Part shown: positions 31,201 to 44,034 of the stretch, piece after piece | Position numbering within the stretch: position 1 is the first letter of the stretch | How the letters are laid out: each line of letters begins with the position of its first letter | DNA from: Dioscorea cayenensis subsp. rotundata | Taxonomy: Eukaryota; Streptophyta; Magnoliopsida; Dioscoreales; Dioscoreaceae | DNA length: 64,000 bases | Assembly (NCBI RefSeq): GCF_009730915.1 | Contig: NC_052474.1 | Span: 19,875,501 to 19,939,500, forward strand | Reading direction: 5' to 3' | Translations under genes and position numbers: made by a program | The notes under the pieces: generated by a model | What the model saw: the letters and a program-made list of their open reading frames with translations, nothing else | The model's database searches: none | Told to the model about the DNA's origin: nothing

Positions 31201-32023
31201 ATAACTTCATAAGAAGAAGAATATTAAAAAGTCCTGATAATTTTTTAATTGGCTAAAAGTATATGAAATTTTGACAAGAATTGAAATTCTTCAAATTACT
31301 TTATTTTAACTCTTGTCACATTTTTTATGATAGAATTGGATAAAAATTACAAACAACAAAAACATATGAAAACAATATTGATTAATGATAGAGTAACTAA
31401 AAAGTGTTTTGCTCTGAGATAAATCATCCGTAAGTGACACTGGAAACAAAAAGAGTTTTCATTTGATCATTAGTACATAAGTTTTTAGGTTGATATTTTT
31501 TAGTCCAAATCTGCAAAAGTTCTAAAAAATCAAAAATTTATTGATTTAATTTAGCTTGATTTTTTTATTGGCATATTTAATTGATGAGTGAAAACAAGAG
31601 AGTTTTATTTATTTTAAATAATGGAAATTTTTAAAAATATTAAATCTATCAAAATGAGTATTATCTAAATTAAAATAAATTATTAATATTTATGCGAAAT
31701 GTATGGGATAGCATGAATCAATCATACATTTTGTAAGTTTTACAGTGAAACTGTCTCAATTTTAGGTACTTAATATGTTGATAAAAATAGGTTTGATGAA
31801 TGAAAATGATGAATATATTAAAAGTATTTTTGTGTGAAATATTGGGGGAAATTGAGGTTTTATTAATCTATGACATAAAGCATGTCATTAATGGAGTGCT
31901 TGAGCAAATTTTCATTATAGTTTTGGTTGTTGGTATGATCCAGGGCTATTTTAGTAATTTGAGAGCATATCCATTGTTGGGAAAATCTGGTTATAATTTT
32001 TTTAAAAAAAAGGAAAAAAAAAT

Positions 32024-32095
32024 TGCCCCCATGCAGGATCGAACTACAGACCTTCAGTTTACAAGACTGACGCTCTACCACTGAGCTATAGGGGC
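32024..32095 (-). tRNA. tRNA-Thr (anticodon TGT)
   Basis: A 72-nt intronless tRNA. The acceptor stem GCCCCTA pairs with TGGGGGC (with a U-G pair), and the discriminator base is A. The D arm contains AGCTCAGTGGTAGAGC (box A). The anticodon arm TCAGT-CTTGTAA-ACTGA gives anticodon TGT. The T arm contains GGTTCGA-type GTAGTTCGATCCTGC (box B). A run of nine T follows after two bases and would serve as the Pol III terminator. It looks like a nuclear cytosolic tRNA gene rather than a plastid insert. Confidence 0.92.
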
Positions 32096-33056
32096 AAATT
32101 TTACTTTTGTTTCCATAATTATAATAAAATATAAATTTAATGGGTCAGATTATCAATTTATTATTTTTCTAAATAAATATTGGAAAAGTGAAAGAGGTGG
32201 GCCAGGTGGCATGCCAATTTTTTTTTAAAAAAAAAACATAAAAAAATGACACTGCTTCTACTTTCATACTTCAACCAAATAAAACTATTGTTTTTAAAAA
32301 AATAACAAACACTGCAATGAGGTGAAGACCTCTGGTAGGATCAAAGTTTATGTAATCAGAGTTGGGTTATCTCTACTTCTCCTTCACCTCCCCTCATCCT
32401 CCTCCATGTCTGAGGGGCCAATTGGAGAGATCTTTTATCTTCAACAAAGGACTGCAGGGTAACAATATTGCACTAGTATAATCTTTCATTCCGACTTTAT
32501 ATTTTTATTTATTGAATAAGCTAATGTTAGTGATTAATTATTGGAAATTTTGAATATGTTGGCCTGATAACTGAGGAAACAATAGCACTCCTTCCTATCA
32601 CATAAGTCTTGGTGGGTGAAATGAAAAATTGGTAAGATGTTATATATATTCCTTGCATATAGACACATTATTACAATGTTTTTATATATAAAAGTACTAT
32701 ATATATATATATATATGTTTAAAAGTATGTTATTACTGTAATTATTTTATTCATATCCATAGTAAAGATATTTTAGAGAGAATTCCACTAAAATAAACTT
32801 TGTTTCTATTATAGATATTCTTTCATGTAAACCCCTCAACCCATTCCTTTTTATTTTTGAAAAAAGTGGACCTCAACCCATATTCATGCCCACAAAAAAG
32901 GCTTTTTTTTTAGTTTTATGAAAACTAAACTGACTATAAAGTTATAAACTGATATGAATCAATAAAGCTAAAACAGTACAAAGAGAGAACCCCACTAAAA
33001 GACTGAAAAAAAAGGAATCAAGGTATAATATTGGCAAGAAATTAACATGTTGATGA
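32096..33056. other. Intergenic, AT-rich
   Basis: Upstream of the tRNA gene and downstream of the first small gene. It contains a (TA)n tract near 32698-32717 and a short CT-rich stretch at 32370-32440. No gene or element was recognised. Confidence 0.6.
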
Positions 33057-33284
33057 TCATCTAAGTCCTGGTCTTGAATGGAAGGAAAAGTAAGGTGTTG
33101 TCATGGCTGCCTCTTCAACCCTACTCCTCTCCTTCTTCTTCTTTCTTTCATTGTCTTTCTCTTGTTGATGCTTATGATCACTGTTAACACTCTTGTTTAA
33201 GCTTGGCTTTGAAGATGAAGCTTCTTCATCTTTTGGAGAAATCTTAGAGAAAGATGAAACAAGGCAAGAGAGGTTGAACCCCAT
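33057..33284 (-). CDS. Small unknown protein, 75 aa, MG-x-x-LSC / RPGL family, copy A
   Basis: Starts at the ATG at 33284 (MGFNLSCLVSSFSKI). An in-frame upstream ATG would add 10 residues, but the TATA box at 33351-33361 and the paralog support this start. Met-Gly at the start with Cys7 suits N-myristoylation plus S-acylation (inference). The middle is Ser/Lys/Glu-rich and probably disordered. The C-terminus reads TPYFSFHSRPGLR. It is a close paralog of the gene at 37301-37501, with homologous flanks on both sides, and shares both end motifs with the gene at 43843-44034. I do not recognise the family and assign no function. Confidence 0.75.
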   Translation of the reverse strand: MGFNLSCLVSSFSKISPKDEEASSSKPSLNKSVNSDHKHQQEKDNERKKKKERSRVEEAAMTTPYFSFHSRPGLR

Positions 33285-33350
33285 ATATATCTTTGTGTAT
33301 ATATCTTTTCTCAAATGTTTATATAAATTAGATGTTGGTTATTTGTGGCT

Positions 33351-33361
33351 TTATATATATA
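33351..33361 (-). promoter_or_regulatory. TATA box of small gene copy A
   Basis: On the minus strand this reads TATATATATAA followed by AG, about 67 bases upstream of the ATG at 33284. The paralogous gene has a matching TATATAAAG at the same relative place. Confidence 0.6.
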
Positions 33362-33624
33362 GAAGAGTAATGAAGGATATATGTTGATGAGCTTTGAATT
33401 GAAAAATGGAGACTTTTCTTTGATTTCTAATTTTCTTCATGGGAGGCATGTTGAACATGCTATCCCAAGATAACATGCTTGTGCTGTAAGGGTCAACAAT
33501 TGAGAAGAAGATTGGAAGGGGGGGAAATGGTCCATTTGATGTTGATTGAGATGACCCATAAATATTTTTTTATAGTGTGGAATGGTTTTCATTTGCTATA
33601 TATATATATATATATATATTGATG

Positions 33625-33870
33625 ACAATTTTCTCAAAAGTTTATATGAATTAGAGGAATTGGTTAATTTTTTGATGGCATAATAAAGAGGAGTAGTGAA
33701 GGATGTTTTGAATTGAGAAATTAAAGGAGATTCTTTCTTTGTTTTCTTCATGGGAGTCATGTGGTGGAAAACATATATAGCAAAATGGTTGCTTGAGTGG
33801 CAAGGGTCAAGATTGGAAAGATGGCAACGCTTTCTTTTATTTATGCAGATGGTTCATTGTATATGTTTTG
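33625..33870 (-). pseudogene. Promoter/leader remnant of a third small-gene copy (no coding part left)
   Basis: This stretch aligns with the upstream region of the genes at 33057 and 37301. Shared words include gaggagtagtgaaggatgtt, tttgttttcttcatggga and caagggtcaa. The coding part has been lost or was never copied. It shows a further duplication round in this cluster. Confidence 0.5.
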
Positions 33871-33981
33871 TTTGGAGAGTGAAAGTGGTTACGTTAATTA
33901 ATATCATGACTTTCATCATTAATAATAAATGATAAAAACTCTAATATTATTCTATCCACACGAAAGTCTATACAAAATAAA

Positions 33982-34014
<33 letters not shown>

Positions 34015-35030
34015 TGGATAGGATAATTTTATAATATTTGAAAACTAATTAATTAAATCTAAATATGAGATGATCATCTCTCTAATTTTGAAAAATTAAA
34101 AATATTTTTTGATGACTAGTAGTTAATTGCTGGGTTTTATGTTTAATATATAAAATTCTCAAAAGAGAATGTAGAATAAAAGGATATTAAAGTTATATAA
34201 TTTATCTTTTGTGCTATTTCCACACTTATGATTAAATATTGAATTTGTGAAAAAAAAAAGATGCAGGTTTTTTATTTAGTCCTCCTAAAAACCCTAAACA
34301 CTAAGAAGAGGATTGACATTGCTCAATTAATATAATAGGGGGACAAAAAGTTATAATTTTAATGTCGAGAGACTAAAATATTAAGTTTGAAAAAATAGAG
34401 GAACTATTTAGAGAAATTATATTTTTTATTTATATTGGAAGTAAATTAAATAATATCTTATTAAAGCTTATATGATTTTTGAGTTGGGTTTTTGAGTTAG
34501 ATGTATTGGTTTGGAATTTGGTGCTAATGGTCGTTGTGTAAAGTTACATTGGTCATTGAACTGGAATACAAGGTTTTACTTGGAGGTGTTAGTGCTTGAG
34601 AGATTGAGAATCACAGAGCTTGATTGGAATATAACTAAGGGGAAAATTTAGTTTTATTAGTTTTACTCATTATCTTACAATATTTTATAACTATTTTATA
34701 ATGCTTTTGTAACTTGCGTATCATGCTTCTGTACTCCTATCTTGTTATAATTGATCATTTTATGGCTTTACTACTTGATTTGTGTTGGCTTCTTAGCTTC
34801 AATTATGATTTGCATTAAAATGTTGTATAACATGTTCTATAATGTTTTGCAATTGGGCTTGAAAGACTTGATTAATGCTATTTTGACTTCGATAAAGACA
34901 TTGATGAATTTATCCCATGGGTTTCCTTTTATTGAAATGTTTTGATAAATATTTTGCCTTGCAAATTTATGCTCTTGACACTTGATGTTTAATGAGTAAT
35001 GTTTTGTTAAAAAAGTTAGTTGAATTTCTC
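33871..35030. other. Intergenic, AT-rich, with microsatellite
   Basis: A (TA)n tract at about 33986-34012 is followed by AT-rich sequence without recognisable genes. The part from about 34480 could belong to the retroposon whose A-rich 3' end is at 35162. Confidence 0.5.
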
Positions 35031-35162
35031 TTTCTTTTGATTCTTTGTTTCTCCTAACCATTGGTGAGTGATGACACTATCCTTGTACTTTCACTTTTTC
35101 CTTGTACTTCCGCTTTTATTTCAATAAATATGTGGTTTATCCACATTTATTTTAAAAAAAAG
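35031..35162 (+). mobile_element. Possible 3' end of a 5'-truncated LINE
   Basis: The segment ends ttatttcaataaatatgtgg, then tttatccac and an A-rich tail (35153-35162). The LINE at 20207-26738 ends with a very similar atgtggtttatccac followed by its own tail. This suggests a 3' fragment of a related L1 element on the plus strand. The 5' limit is unclear and no target duplication was found. Confidence 0.45.
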
Positions 35163-35409
35163 AGTTGGCTGAAAAATAAGTTTCCCTATAGCATGGCAGC
35201 TACTGTGTATGTGGCATGTTTTTATTTATTTTTTACATATGTGAAAATGCTATAGTTATTATGAGATTATATTTATCTCTATACCAACAATTCTACTTAT
35301 TATACTATAATGTTGAGATATTGTTTTCATTAGTGTGGTGGAGTCGAGAGCTTCACTTATTGCAATAAGGGTGGTTGGTCGGAAGTGTGATTATCCCCAT
35401 TGAGATGGT

Positions 35410-36316
35410 GTTGAGAGAATTTGTTAGGGGAGTGACAGGAGGAGGATGCACCCAGATATTGAGACACAATGTGTCACCAGACGTGTGTTAATTCTTAGAG
35501 CAAAGTCAAGATGAGCTTTGTGAGGTGTCCACCCTCTATTTGAAGTTCTAAGATGGATGTATAACTCAATATTGAGTTTGTGCAGAAATTACTGTAGCAA
35601 AGTAATGCAGTAATGTTATTGTAGCATCGGTATTGTAGTAGCCGTGAGAGAATTTCTAGTTCTGGGAATTTCATGCGGGCGCCATGCGGCCCGCATGGAG
35701 ACCGTATGGGATATTGTAGCATCCCGAATGAGTTACTTAACTCTTCATTCTCTCTTCAATAAATAGTGCATTCTTTGAGGTTTCTTGAGAGAAAAAGAAA
35801 GGGAGAGAGGGCTGCGGGCTAAGGCTTCAAGATTCATCAAAGGGGAAGCCTTGAAGACATCCTAGAGCTTCGGATCCGAGCTTGTGAGCTCAAAGAAAAA
35901 GAAGTGAAGGTATATTTGTACTCTTCTTCTTCATTCTTGTAAACCAAAGCTAGGGGTTGCAAGAAGGTGGGAAGGTTGCTAGGGCAAGTTGTTTATCATC
36001 TTGTTGTGTGTTCTTATTTGCTCAAGAGAAGCTTGTTATATGTTTGTATGCATTGATTAGCCGGATTAAGCTAGGTTGTAGCTTAAGGGATAAGAAGAAC
36101 ACTGTAGCACTTCACATACCAATTGAACACTCTAGGTCCTTGTGGTTTTTTCTTTGTAGTGAGGAGTTTTCCCACAAGGATTCTTCCTGAAAAATGATGT
36201 ACATTGGTTTTTGAATGAGAATTATGTATTTGCTTGTCGTTTGATCCAAAGGGGGTGAATAGTATTGACTGTCAGGTTTTGTCCGTTGTGTGTTGTATAC
36301 CCCGGGCTCCCCAACA
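35410..36316 (+). mobile_element. Copia-like LTR fossil (approximate limits)
   Basis: This non-coding stretch has the make-up of a Ty1/Copia long terminal repeat: a TATA-like ttcaataaatagtgc near 35756, a purine-rich leader, and the gagttttcccacaagg motif near 36165 often seen near the 3' part of Copia LTRs. It ends ccccaaca near 36316. No internal coding region adjoins it, so it would be a solo LTR. Ends are estimates and I could not confirm a target duplication. Confidence 0.35.
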
Positions 36317-37300
36317 AGCTTAACCTTTGTTTTTTTTTTAATCTACACATGCAACATTGTCTCGGAAGACCTAGAACCCAGCTGTGACCATAGCTAGTTC
36401 AAGATATTTTCTTGGCAGGCAAAGAAAATTGGGTTTTCATATGTGTGCTCTTGATTTTTCATTTGATATTTGGTACTTATGTTTTGTTTTATATAGTTTA
36501 TTGTGGGCTTTATTTTGATATATGAAAATCTTATGCATGGCTCACCATGTTTCACACTTGATCTGATTGACAATTTTATGACTTGTGTTTAACCCAGCAT
36601 TTGAGATTTTAAAAATATATATACATTATTAGTATTTAACCATGGCAAATGAAATATTATTTAAACCTTTTTTAATTTCAAAACATAAAACATCTATGAT
36701 ATTTTTATTAATATTTAATTATGTTTACATAAAAAACATTTGTAGACACTATAATATAATAAAAATAATCAAGACAAAAAAATATTTTAATAATAAAATA
36801 AAGAAATTAGTTGAGACTTATACCTTTTTGATTAATAGAGAATAGAACAGTAACATCTCGCCATAAACATCAAGCATGAGTCACTATAATTCACCATCTA
36901 AAAAATTTTAGATGAACAAGGAAGAAAACTTGAAAGAACAAAAGAGAGCGAAAAAGAAAAAAAAAGAAAAAAAATACATGATGGCTAATTTCTCTTTTAA
37001 AATAATAAGAGTATTTTTAAATAAAATTTATTTTTGTAACTTTCACTTTCACTTGAAAAAAAGTAATTTCTAGCCCAATATAATAGAAGTTAAAATTGTT
37101 CCCTCAAATTGAGAAAAAAATAATTCCTCAATTCCACTTATTTTCCTTGCTTAAAAAAACAAAAAAAACATACCAAACTATGAAAAATAATTCCATACTG
37201 GTATTTCCCATGGCAAGTGAATTTTTTTAGCCTTCTGATCTTTTGTCCCAAAAAGAAAAGAAAAAGACAAAAAATGCCAAGAAACATGGCATGTTGATGA
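36317..37300. other. Intergenic, AT-rich
   Basis: Downstream of the second small gene. Low-complexity AT-rich DNA with A-runs near 36950-36980. I see no gene or structured element. Confidence 0.55.
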
Positions 37301-37501
37301 TCATCTAAGTCCTGGTCTTGAATGGAAGGGAAAGTTAGGTGTTGTCATGGCTGCCTCTTCAACCCTACTCTTCTCCTTCTCCTTCTTCTTTTCATTGTCT
37401 TTCACACTCTTGTTTAAGCTTGGCTTTGAAGATGAAGCTTCTTGATCTTTTTGAGAAATCTTAGAGAAAAATGGAACAAGGCAAGAAAGATTGAAACCCA
37501 T
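37301..37501 (-). CDS. Small unknown protein, 66 aa, MG-x-x-LSC / RPGL family, copy B
   Basis: The ATG at 37501 gives MGFNLSCLVPFFSKISQK. Compared with the copy at 33057 it lacks a short Asp/His/Gln-rich segment in the middle but keeps the Ser-rich, Lys/Glu-rich and C-terminal parts. It ends TPNFPFHSRPGLR. The TATA box at 37561-37570 is 60 bases upstream. Roughly 200 bases of upstream DNA and the bases after the stop are also duplicated, so the pair arose by segmental duplication. Most differences preserve the reading frame and the two ends, which argues for a real gene. Predicted acylated, membrane-anchored and soluble-tailed; function unknown. Confidence 0.75.
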   Translation of the reverse strand: MGFNLSCLVPFFSKISQKDQEASSSKPSLNKSVKDNEKKKEKEKSRVEEAAMTTPNFPFHSRPGLR

Positions 37502-37560
37502 CTTTGTATATCTTTTCTCAATATTAATGTTTATCTGAATTAGATTTTGGTTTTTGGTGC

Positions 37561-37570
37561 CTTTATATAG
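37561..37570 (-). promoter_or_regulatory. TATA box of small gene copy B
   Basis: On the minus strand this reads CTATATAAAG, 60 bases upstream of the start codon, aligned with the TATA box of the paralog at 33351-33361. Confidence 0.6.
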
Positions 37571-38098
37571 AGGAGTAGTGAAGGATGTTGATGAGCTTTG
37601 AATTAAAAAATGGAGACTTTTCTTTGTTTATTAATGGGACTCATATGTTAAGCAACATACCAATGGAGCATACTTGGGTGTCAAGGGTCAAGAATTGAGA
37701 AGGAGATGAGAAGGTGGGAATAGTTCATTTGATGTTGATGGCCCTTCATTTTTTAAATATTTTTATGGACTGGAATGTTTATGATAATACAAACTAGTTT
37801 ATTTATTTATTTATTTATTTTTAAATATATATATATATATACATATATTGATACTAATTTGGAAATTGAAGAAATAATTCATGTAAAATACAAGATTTTC
37901 TTATTGGTCTAAAATTATCTGGATGAATAATTGTTTATAGTATAACTTATATTTCAAAAATGTTCTAAAGTGTTATTAGGATATAATAGCATGTTATTGT
38001 CTTGAATTAGCCTACCTTGTTTGCATTCATTATATATTTATAAGTTTTTATCCCCTTATAATATAAATATATTCTACATGCTCTATCTTTTATAAATT
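37571..38098. other. Intergenic, upstream of small gene copy B
   Basis: The first about 180 bases match the upstream region of copy A. The remainder is AT-rich with a (TTTA)n/(TA)n tract near 37799-37845. No gene. Confidence 0.55.
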
Positions 38099-40375
38099 TG
38101 TGAGCCCCACCCCTTAATCAAATCATAGCCATTGTTTTTATCTTTTAACTCTAGCCGTTGGTTTTACTTTTAATATTAGTCATTGATTTTGTTTTTTTAG
38201 TTTCAAAACCGTAGCCGCTCCTCATCTTCTTCGGTTTTAGATCACCGTTTAGGTGGGAAAAAAAAAAGAGAGAGACTTGCCTTATCTCTTTCTCTGCCTT
38301 TTTGTGGATGGTGTCGGCGACTAGGACGGAAGAAGGGTCTCGCCGTCACGGATTTCGTTTCATTGTTATTGTTGAGGTAAGGTTCTAAGTTATTTTGTTT
38401 TTGCTCTTTCTTATGCTTGTTTGTGACGCGTTACTAGTTAGGGTTAGGGTTTGGTGAGAATTGATTTAATTTTAATTTGAGGATATAATTCAGAAAGTTT
38501 CTGTTAGCATAGTAGAGATCCCTAATTTATTTGGAAGATCTAGAGATAGAATTTGGAAGAGATCATAATAGAAAAATTGTAGATCGAGGTCTTGTTTAGC
38601 TTATTGCCAAATTTCAGAATTTTTGGAGTAGTATCTTGCAAATTATAAATTTTTAGATGCAAGTGACGTGGACAAGATTTCTGTTAAGCTCTTGAACAGT
38701 TTTGATTATTTTCATAATTGTAAGTTTTGTTTTAGATTTAGATTTATATGAGAAAGTTATAGAGGACAATGTTATCTTTGACTCTGAAAAATTTCAGAAT
38801 TTTTAGCCATGTAAATTGTGAGATATGATCAGATTTCTATAGGTGTGCTCAATACTATTTTTGTAGAGAACATAAAGATTGCTTAGAAAATTTGATGGTC
38901 TTGTATATGGAATTTGGAGAAGAGTAATATAACAACGTTATATAGTTTGATGTTACCTAAATAACTCCAAATTTTCAGATTTTATGCATCTGTAGTTTGT
39001 GAGATATAGCCCTATTGGTATAAGTATCTCAGATGATATTTTTGTGCATAGCATGAAGAATTATGGCCATTTTGATGATCATGATGATTTAATTGGAAAT
39101 GATTAGAGATGACCTTTTGTGTGGTTATGTTGGGTAATTGCTATTGTACCCTCATAATAAGCAACATTTGGGAGTGTAGAATAATAGTTTGAACTTTTTG
39201 CATTTGTACATTTCTAAAAACTTTTTTTTTAATACTATTACTTGTTAGCCTCGATTTTGTTATCGAAAAGCTAATAGGATCTTTTCCTAAATATAGGACA
39301 TGCCAAAGGTGTAAAGTTTGGGAGAAATTTTTTGGCGTTAATCAGGTAAGTATCCCACATATAAATCCTTTTATATGTATTTACGTGAAAATTCTAGTTT
39401 TGTGAACTTTTGAAGTTCTTGAGAAAAATACTGATTATTTTGATTTATATTTTAAATTATTTATTTATTATTATTTTCAGAATTACTTTAAATTATTTGA
39501 AACTTGGAGTTAGTGATATTTTTATTTTTTGGATTAGAATTGTCTGAAAGGTTTGAACATCTATTTAAATTCAGATTATTTAATTTCTAAAGTTTTAGAC
39601 AGCTTATCTAAATATGTATTACTTTAGTTGTGAATTTCAGATATTTTTTAGTTAATTTTTTTATTATTTAATATTAATAATTTTTTAAAATTATCTGTTC
39701 ATGGTTGGATTAAAATAACTGGTTTATATTGATATGATAAAAATGGGATTACGTGACTGCAAATTACTTGCATTTTGCCAATATTAATTTTGACAATTTA
39801 TTGTTTTGTGAATATGAACTATTTTGACACAGTACTCGTAGTCCCCAAACTAACTTTGCAATAACCTTGTCACTGGGGGTTAAACATTGACCGTGTCGAC
39901 ATGTATTCTGATATAGAAACTATAGTTTCCCACCACTTTTCGTCGGTGAAGAATAACGACCTCTGATAAATCTGGCTCGGGTCATCGAGGGTAAAAATAT
40001 GAGTTCAATAATTCTGGCTCGGGTCATCGAGGGTAAATGTATGAGTTATGTTATTTTGTTTTTGCAATACTTGTTTGGAGGACGTATATGCTTGGTTTTG
40101 ATATATGTGCTTATTTGAAATAAATTTTGATTTATGATTTTGATTTTGATAATTTATGATTTTTGTAAGTGATCCCTATAATTTTTAGTGGGTGCTTACT
40201 GGGCTGTCAAGCTCATAAATCTGTTGTTTATTTTTTTTCATATCAAGAGCTTAATAGATCACCGCTTGAGAATCGCGTTTTGAGGCCTTGCACACCTACT
40301 GGGTCTCGGTCTTGTAGGTGTGCGGTCGTTTGTCGACGCACCGAGTCTGACGAGCCGGGTTTCAGGGGTGTGACA
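38099..40375 (-). mobile_element. Ty3/Gypsy-like LTR fossil, probably a solo LTR (approximate limits)
   Basis: Read on the minus strand it opens TGTCACACCCCTGAAACCCG, a start typical of plant Ty3/Gypsy LTRs. Its other end near 38099 is the expected dinucleotide. Flanks aaatt and aaatc could be a diverged 5-bp target duplication. About 2.3 kb, long for an LTR but within the range of Tekay/Del-type elements. It contains two copies of ctggctcgggtcatcgaggg spaced 42 bases (39972 and 40014), also common in such LTRs. No gag or pol adjoins it. It is an old, non-coding fossil. Confidence 0.45.
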
Positions 40376-40677
40376 AAATCAACAAAAGAAAGTAGAATAA
40401 TAAACAACTCCCCTGCAAATAATACATCCTAACTTTATGATATACTGATATTAATATTTATTTGGAAACAAAACAAAAAACATAGTTTCTGTAGAACAAA
40501 TGCAAAATGTATTAAACCATTCAATAAAGACCATAAATTATGTGAAATTAGAGCTCGATAAAAAGTTAAATAATATTGAGATATACAAGACAAGTCCAAA
40601 TAGAAATGCTACATACATAGCCTCATAAGATATCATACAACAAAGACGAAGTTTTGATACAGAATAAGCACATTGGT
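40376..40677. other. CP29 3' flank
   Basis: AT-rich sequence downstream of the CP29 stop codon, probably holding the 3' untranslated region and polyadenylation signals. Nothing else was recognised. Confidence 0.55.
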
Positions 40678-42546
<1,869 letters not shown>

Positions 42547-42600
42547 TCAAGAAGTGGAGAATGGGAAGGGAGTGAGATATAGAGAGAAGAGAAGAAGGGC

Positions 42601-42618
42601 CTTATCTAAAGGCTTATC
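42601..42618 (-). promoter_or_regulatory. Paired I-box (GATAAG) elements upstream of CP29
   Basis: The minus strand carries GATAAG at 42613-42618 and again at 42601-42606, about 82-99 bases upstream of the start codon. A CCAAT motif lies at about 42677-42681. I-boxes are known elements of light-regulated LHC and RBCS promoters. Confidence 0.55.
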
Positions 42619-42619
42619 T

Positions 42620-43778
42620 TGAAGAATGGCTAAGTAGAGATGGGAGGTGATTTCCATGAGGATGTGGTGGGTTGTGATTGGTGCATTAGAGAGGAGAGGT
42701 TTTTGTGGTTGGCATTTGGTGGGGGCAAGGGGAGATCTTTTTTTGGCTTGCTGTTGGATCTAGTTTGTGTGTTTTGTGTGGTGGTTGTTTGATGATGAGT
42801 GTGTGTATGTGTGTGACTTGGCAAGGTTGATATTATTTTTATTTGATGGTGTTATAGAGCTCTCAAAGAATGAAAATCATGGTAAGAAAAATATCAAAGC
42901 ATCAACCCGGCCCAATGATATGACTCACCGTGGTGGTATGATATAAGAGTGCTAAAGGGAATGACAAAAGTTCGAATTTTCTTTCAGTAATACTGTTTAT
43001 ATAATGTATACTCATATTCAATATTGTTTATTAGTATTATTCACGAGTCTGGATGTGAATCTTTTGTAGGAGAAACAGTGGTTTACTCCTCCAGAATTGC
43101 AGGCAGAGCGATTTTTCTAAGAGGTTCGTAAGACACTGTAATTGATACATCTCCGTACATATATATTCTTTTGGTAATCTTTTAAATAGAGGCGTTTGTA
43201 ATTGTTAGTCGAATGATAACATATTTGATTTTTATGTAAAAGATGGAGAGTCTTGCTTCTCAATCCATGCTTAAGACATAGGCTGTGGAATAAAAGCATA
43301 GTAAAAATAATAATGAGTTAAGTTAATAAGGTCTATGAGGGGGGAAAATTTATATAGGGTTTTGTTTAATGATGTTTTGAATCAAATATTCATGTGTTAT
43401 TTTGAACTTATAATAATCTTCAAATATTTAGGTTATTTGTAGCATAATTTGATATTCACAATAAAGTTATTACAAGAAAAAAAAATTTACTACATCATGC
43501 CAGGGTGTCAGGTGTCACCCAAGAAATTAAATAGTTATATGTATATATGATAATAAAAATTAAATAAATAAACATCTTTCAAATACAATGAGTCAACAAT
43601 ATTGGGTCTTTTAAAAATTGAACAGTTCAAGTAGGCCCACAACTAGTGTGGGATTTTGATATAATATCTAGAGCTAGCTCTGGTTACTTGGAAATAAAGA
43701 AACATGTTTGTTAGCTCCTTCATCACCAAGAAAAGAAAGCCTACTCATCTTGACTAGTTCTTGTACATGAGTCACTGT
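42620..43778. other. Intergenic between CP29 and small gene C
   Basis: Upstream DNA of two divergent genes. A (TG)-rich stretch at 42766-42815 may be a microsatellite. The rest is AT-rich, with some possible old repeat debris around 42900-43100 that I could not assign. Confidence 0.5.
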
Positions 43779-43787
43779 TATATAAAG
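43779..43787 (+). promoter_or_regulatory. TATA box of small gene C
   Basis: TATATAAAG lies 55 bases before the ATG at 43843, with the leader gaactagagagaaacacat between. This is normal plant core-promoter spacing and supports the small gene as real. Confidence 0.6.
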
Positions 43788-43842
43788 GTCACTAAGTTGA
43801 ACTAGAGAGAAACACATAGAAAGAAACCTTGAAACAATAAAA

Positions 43843-44034
43843 ATGGGTTCAATGCTCTCTTGCTCTGCATTCTTTGTTGATGATAAGGCCTCTCAAATTG
43901 CACCATCTACAATTGAAGTAAAAAATAGTACTGAAACAATGAAGGAGCAGGAGAAGAAGATGAAGAAAAACATTGATGGTGCACCACTTGTGGTGCCTCA
44001 TTTCCCGGTTAATGTCCGGCCCGGTCTTCTCTAA
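43843..44034 (+). CDS. Small unknown protein, 63 aa, MG-x-x-LSC / RPGL family, copy C
   Basis: Starts MGSMLSCSAFF and ends VPHFPVNVRPGLL. It shares with the genes at 33057 and 37301 the N-terminal Met-Gly-x-x-Leu-Ser-Cys, a Glu/Lys-rich middle and a C-terminal Pro-x-Phe-x4-Arg-Pro-Gly-Leu motif, but little else. It is an older paralog on the opposite strand, beyond the CP29 gene. The start is supported by the TATA box at 43779. Possible N-myristoylation and palmitoylation would anchor it to membranes. Function unknown. Divergence with the two ends kept suggests these ends are under selection. Confidence 0.72.
   Translation: MGSMLSCSAFFVDDKASQIAPSTIEVKNSTETMKEQEKKMKKNIDGAPLVVPHFPVNVRPGLL

Larger units (their letters stand above)
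19944..31880. repeat. Tandem array of an anonymous 1.8-1.9-kb unit, about 2.4 copies, with nested insertions
   Basis: The sequence tcaagttattagtatttttt plus about 1.8 kb of following DNA begins at 19944, 29249 and 31141. Copy A (19944-29248) is interrupted by the LINE at 20207-26738 and by the MITE at 26965-27691, and also has an internal 235-bp duplication. Without these it would be about 1.8 kb. Copy B (29249-31140) is complete at 1.89 kb. Copy C stops near 31880, just before the tRNA gene. Shared landmarks include gcatgaaccaatcatgc, 'gtgtgaaatattgggggaaa' and gcattatgggagcaattaac. No terminal inverted repeats, LTRs or protein-coding region were recognised, so its nature is unknown. Confidence 0.75.

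Noticed and set aside
31800-32084. Plus-strand 94-codon open frame over the tRNA
   Set aside because: Chance frame through the repeat and the complement of the tRNA-Thr gene.
33590-34012. (TA)n tracts as regulatory elements
   Set aside because: Simple microsatellites, common throughout this AT-rich window; not informative on their own.
38438-38452. Telomere-like ttagggttagggttt
   Set aside because: Only two units inside an LTR fossil; too short for an interstitial telomere tract.
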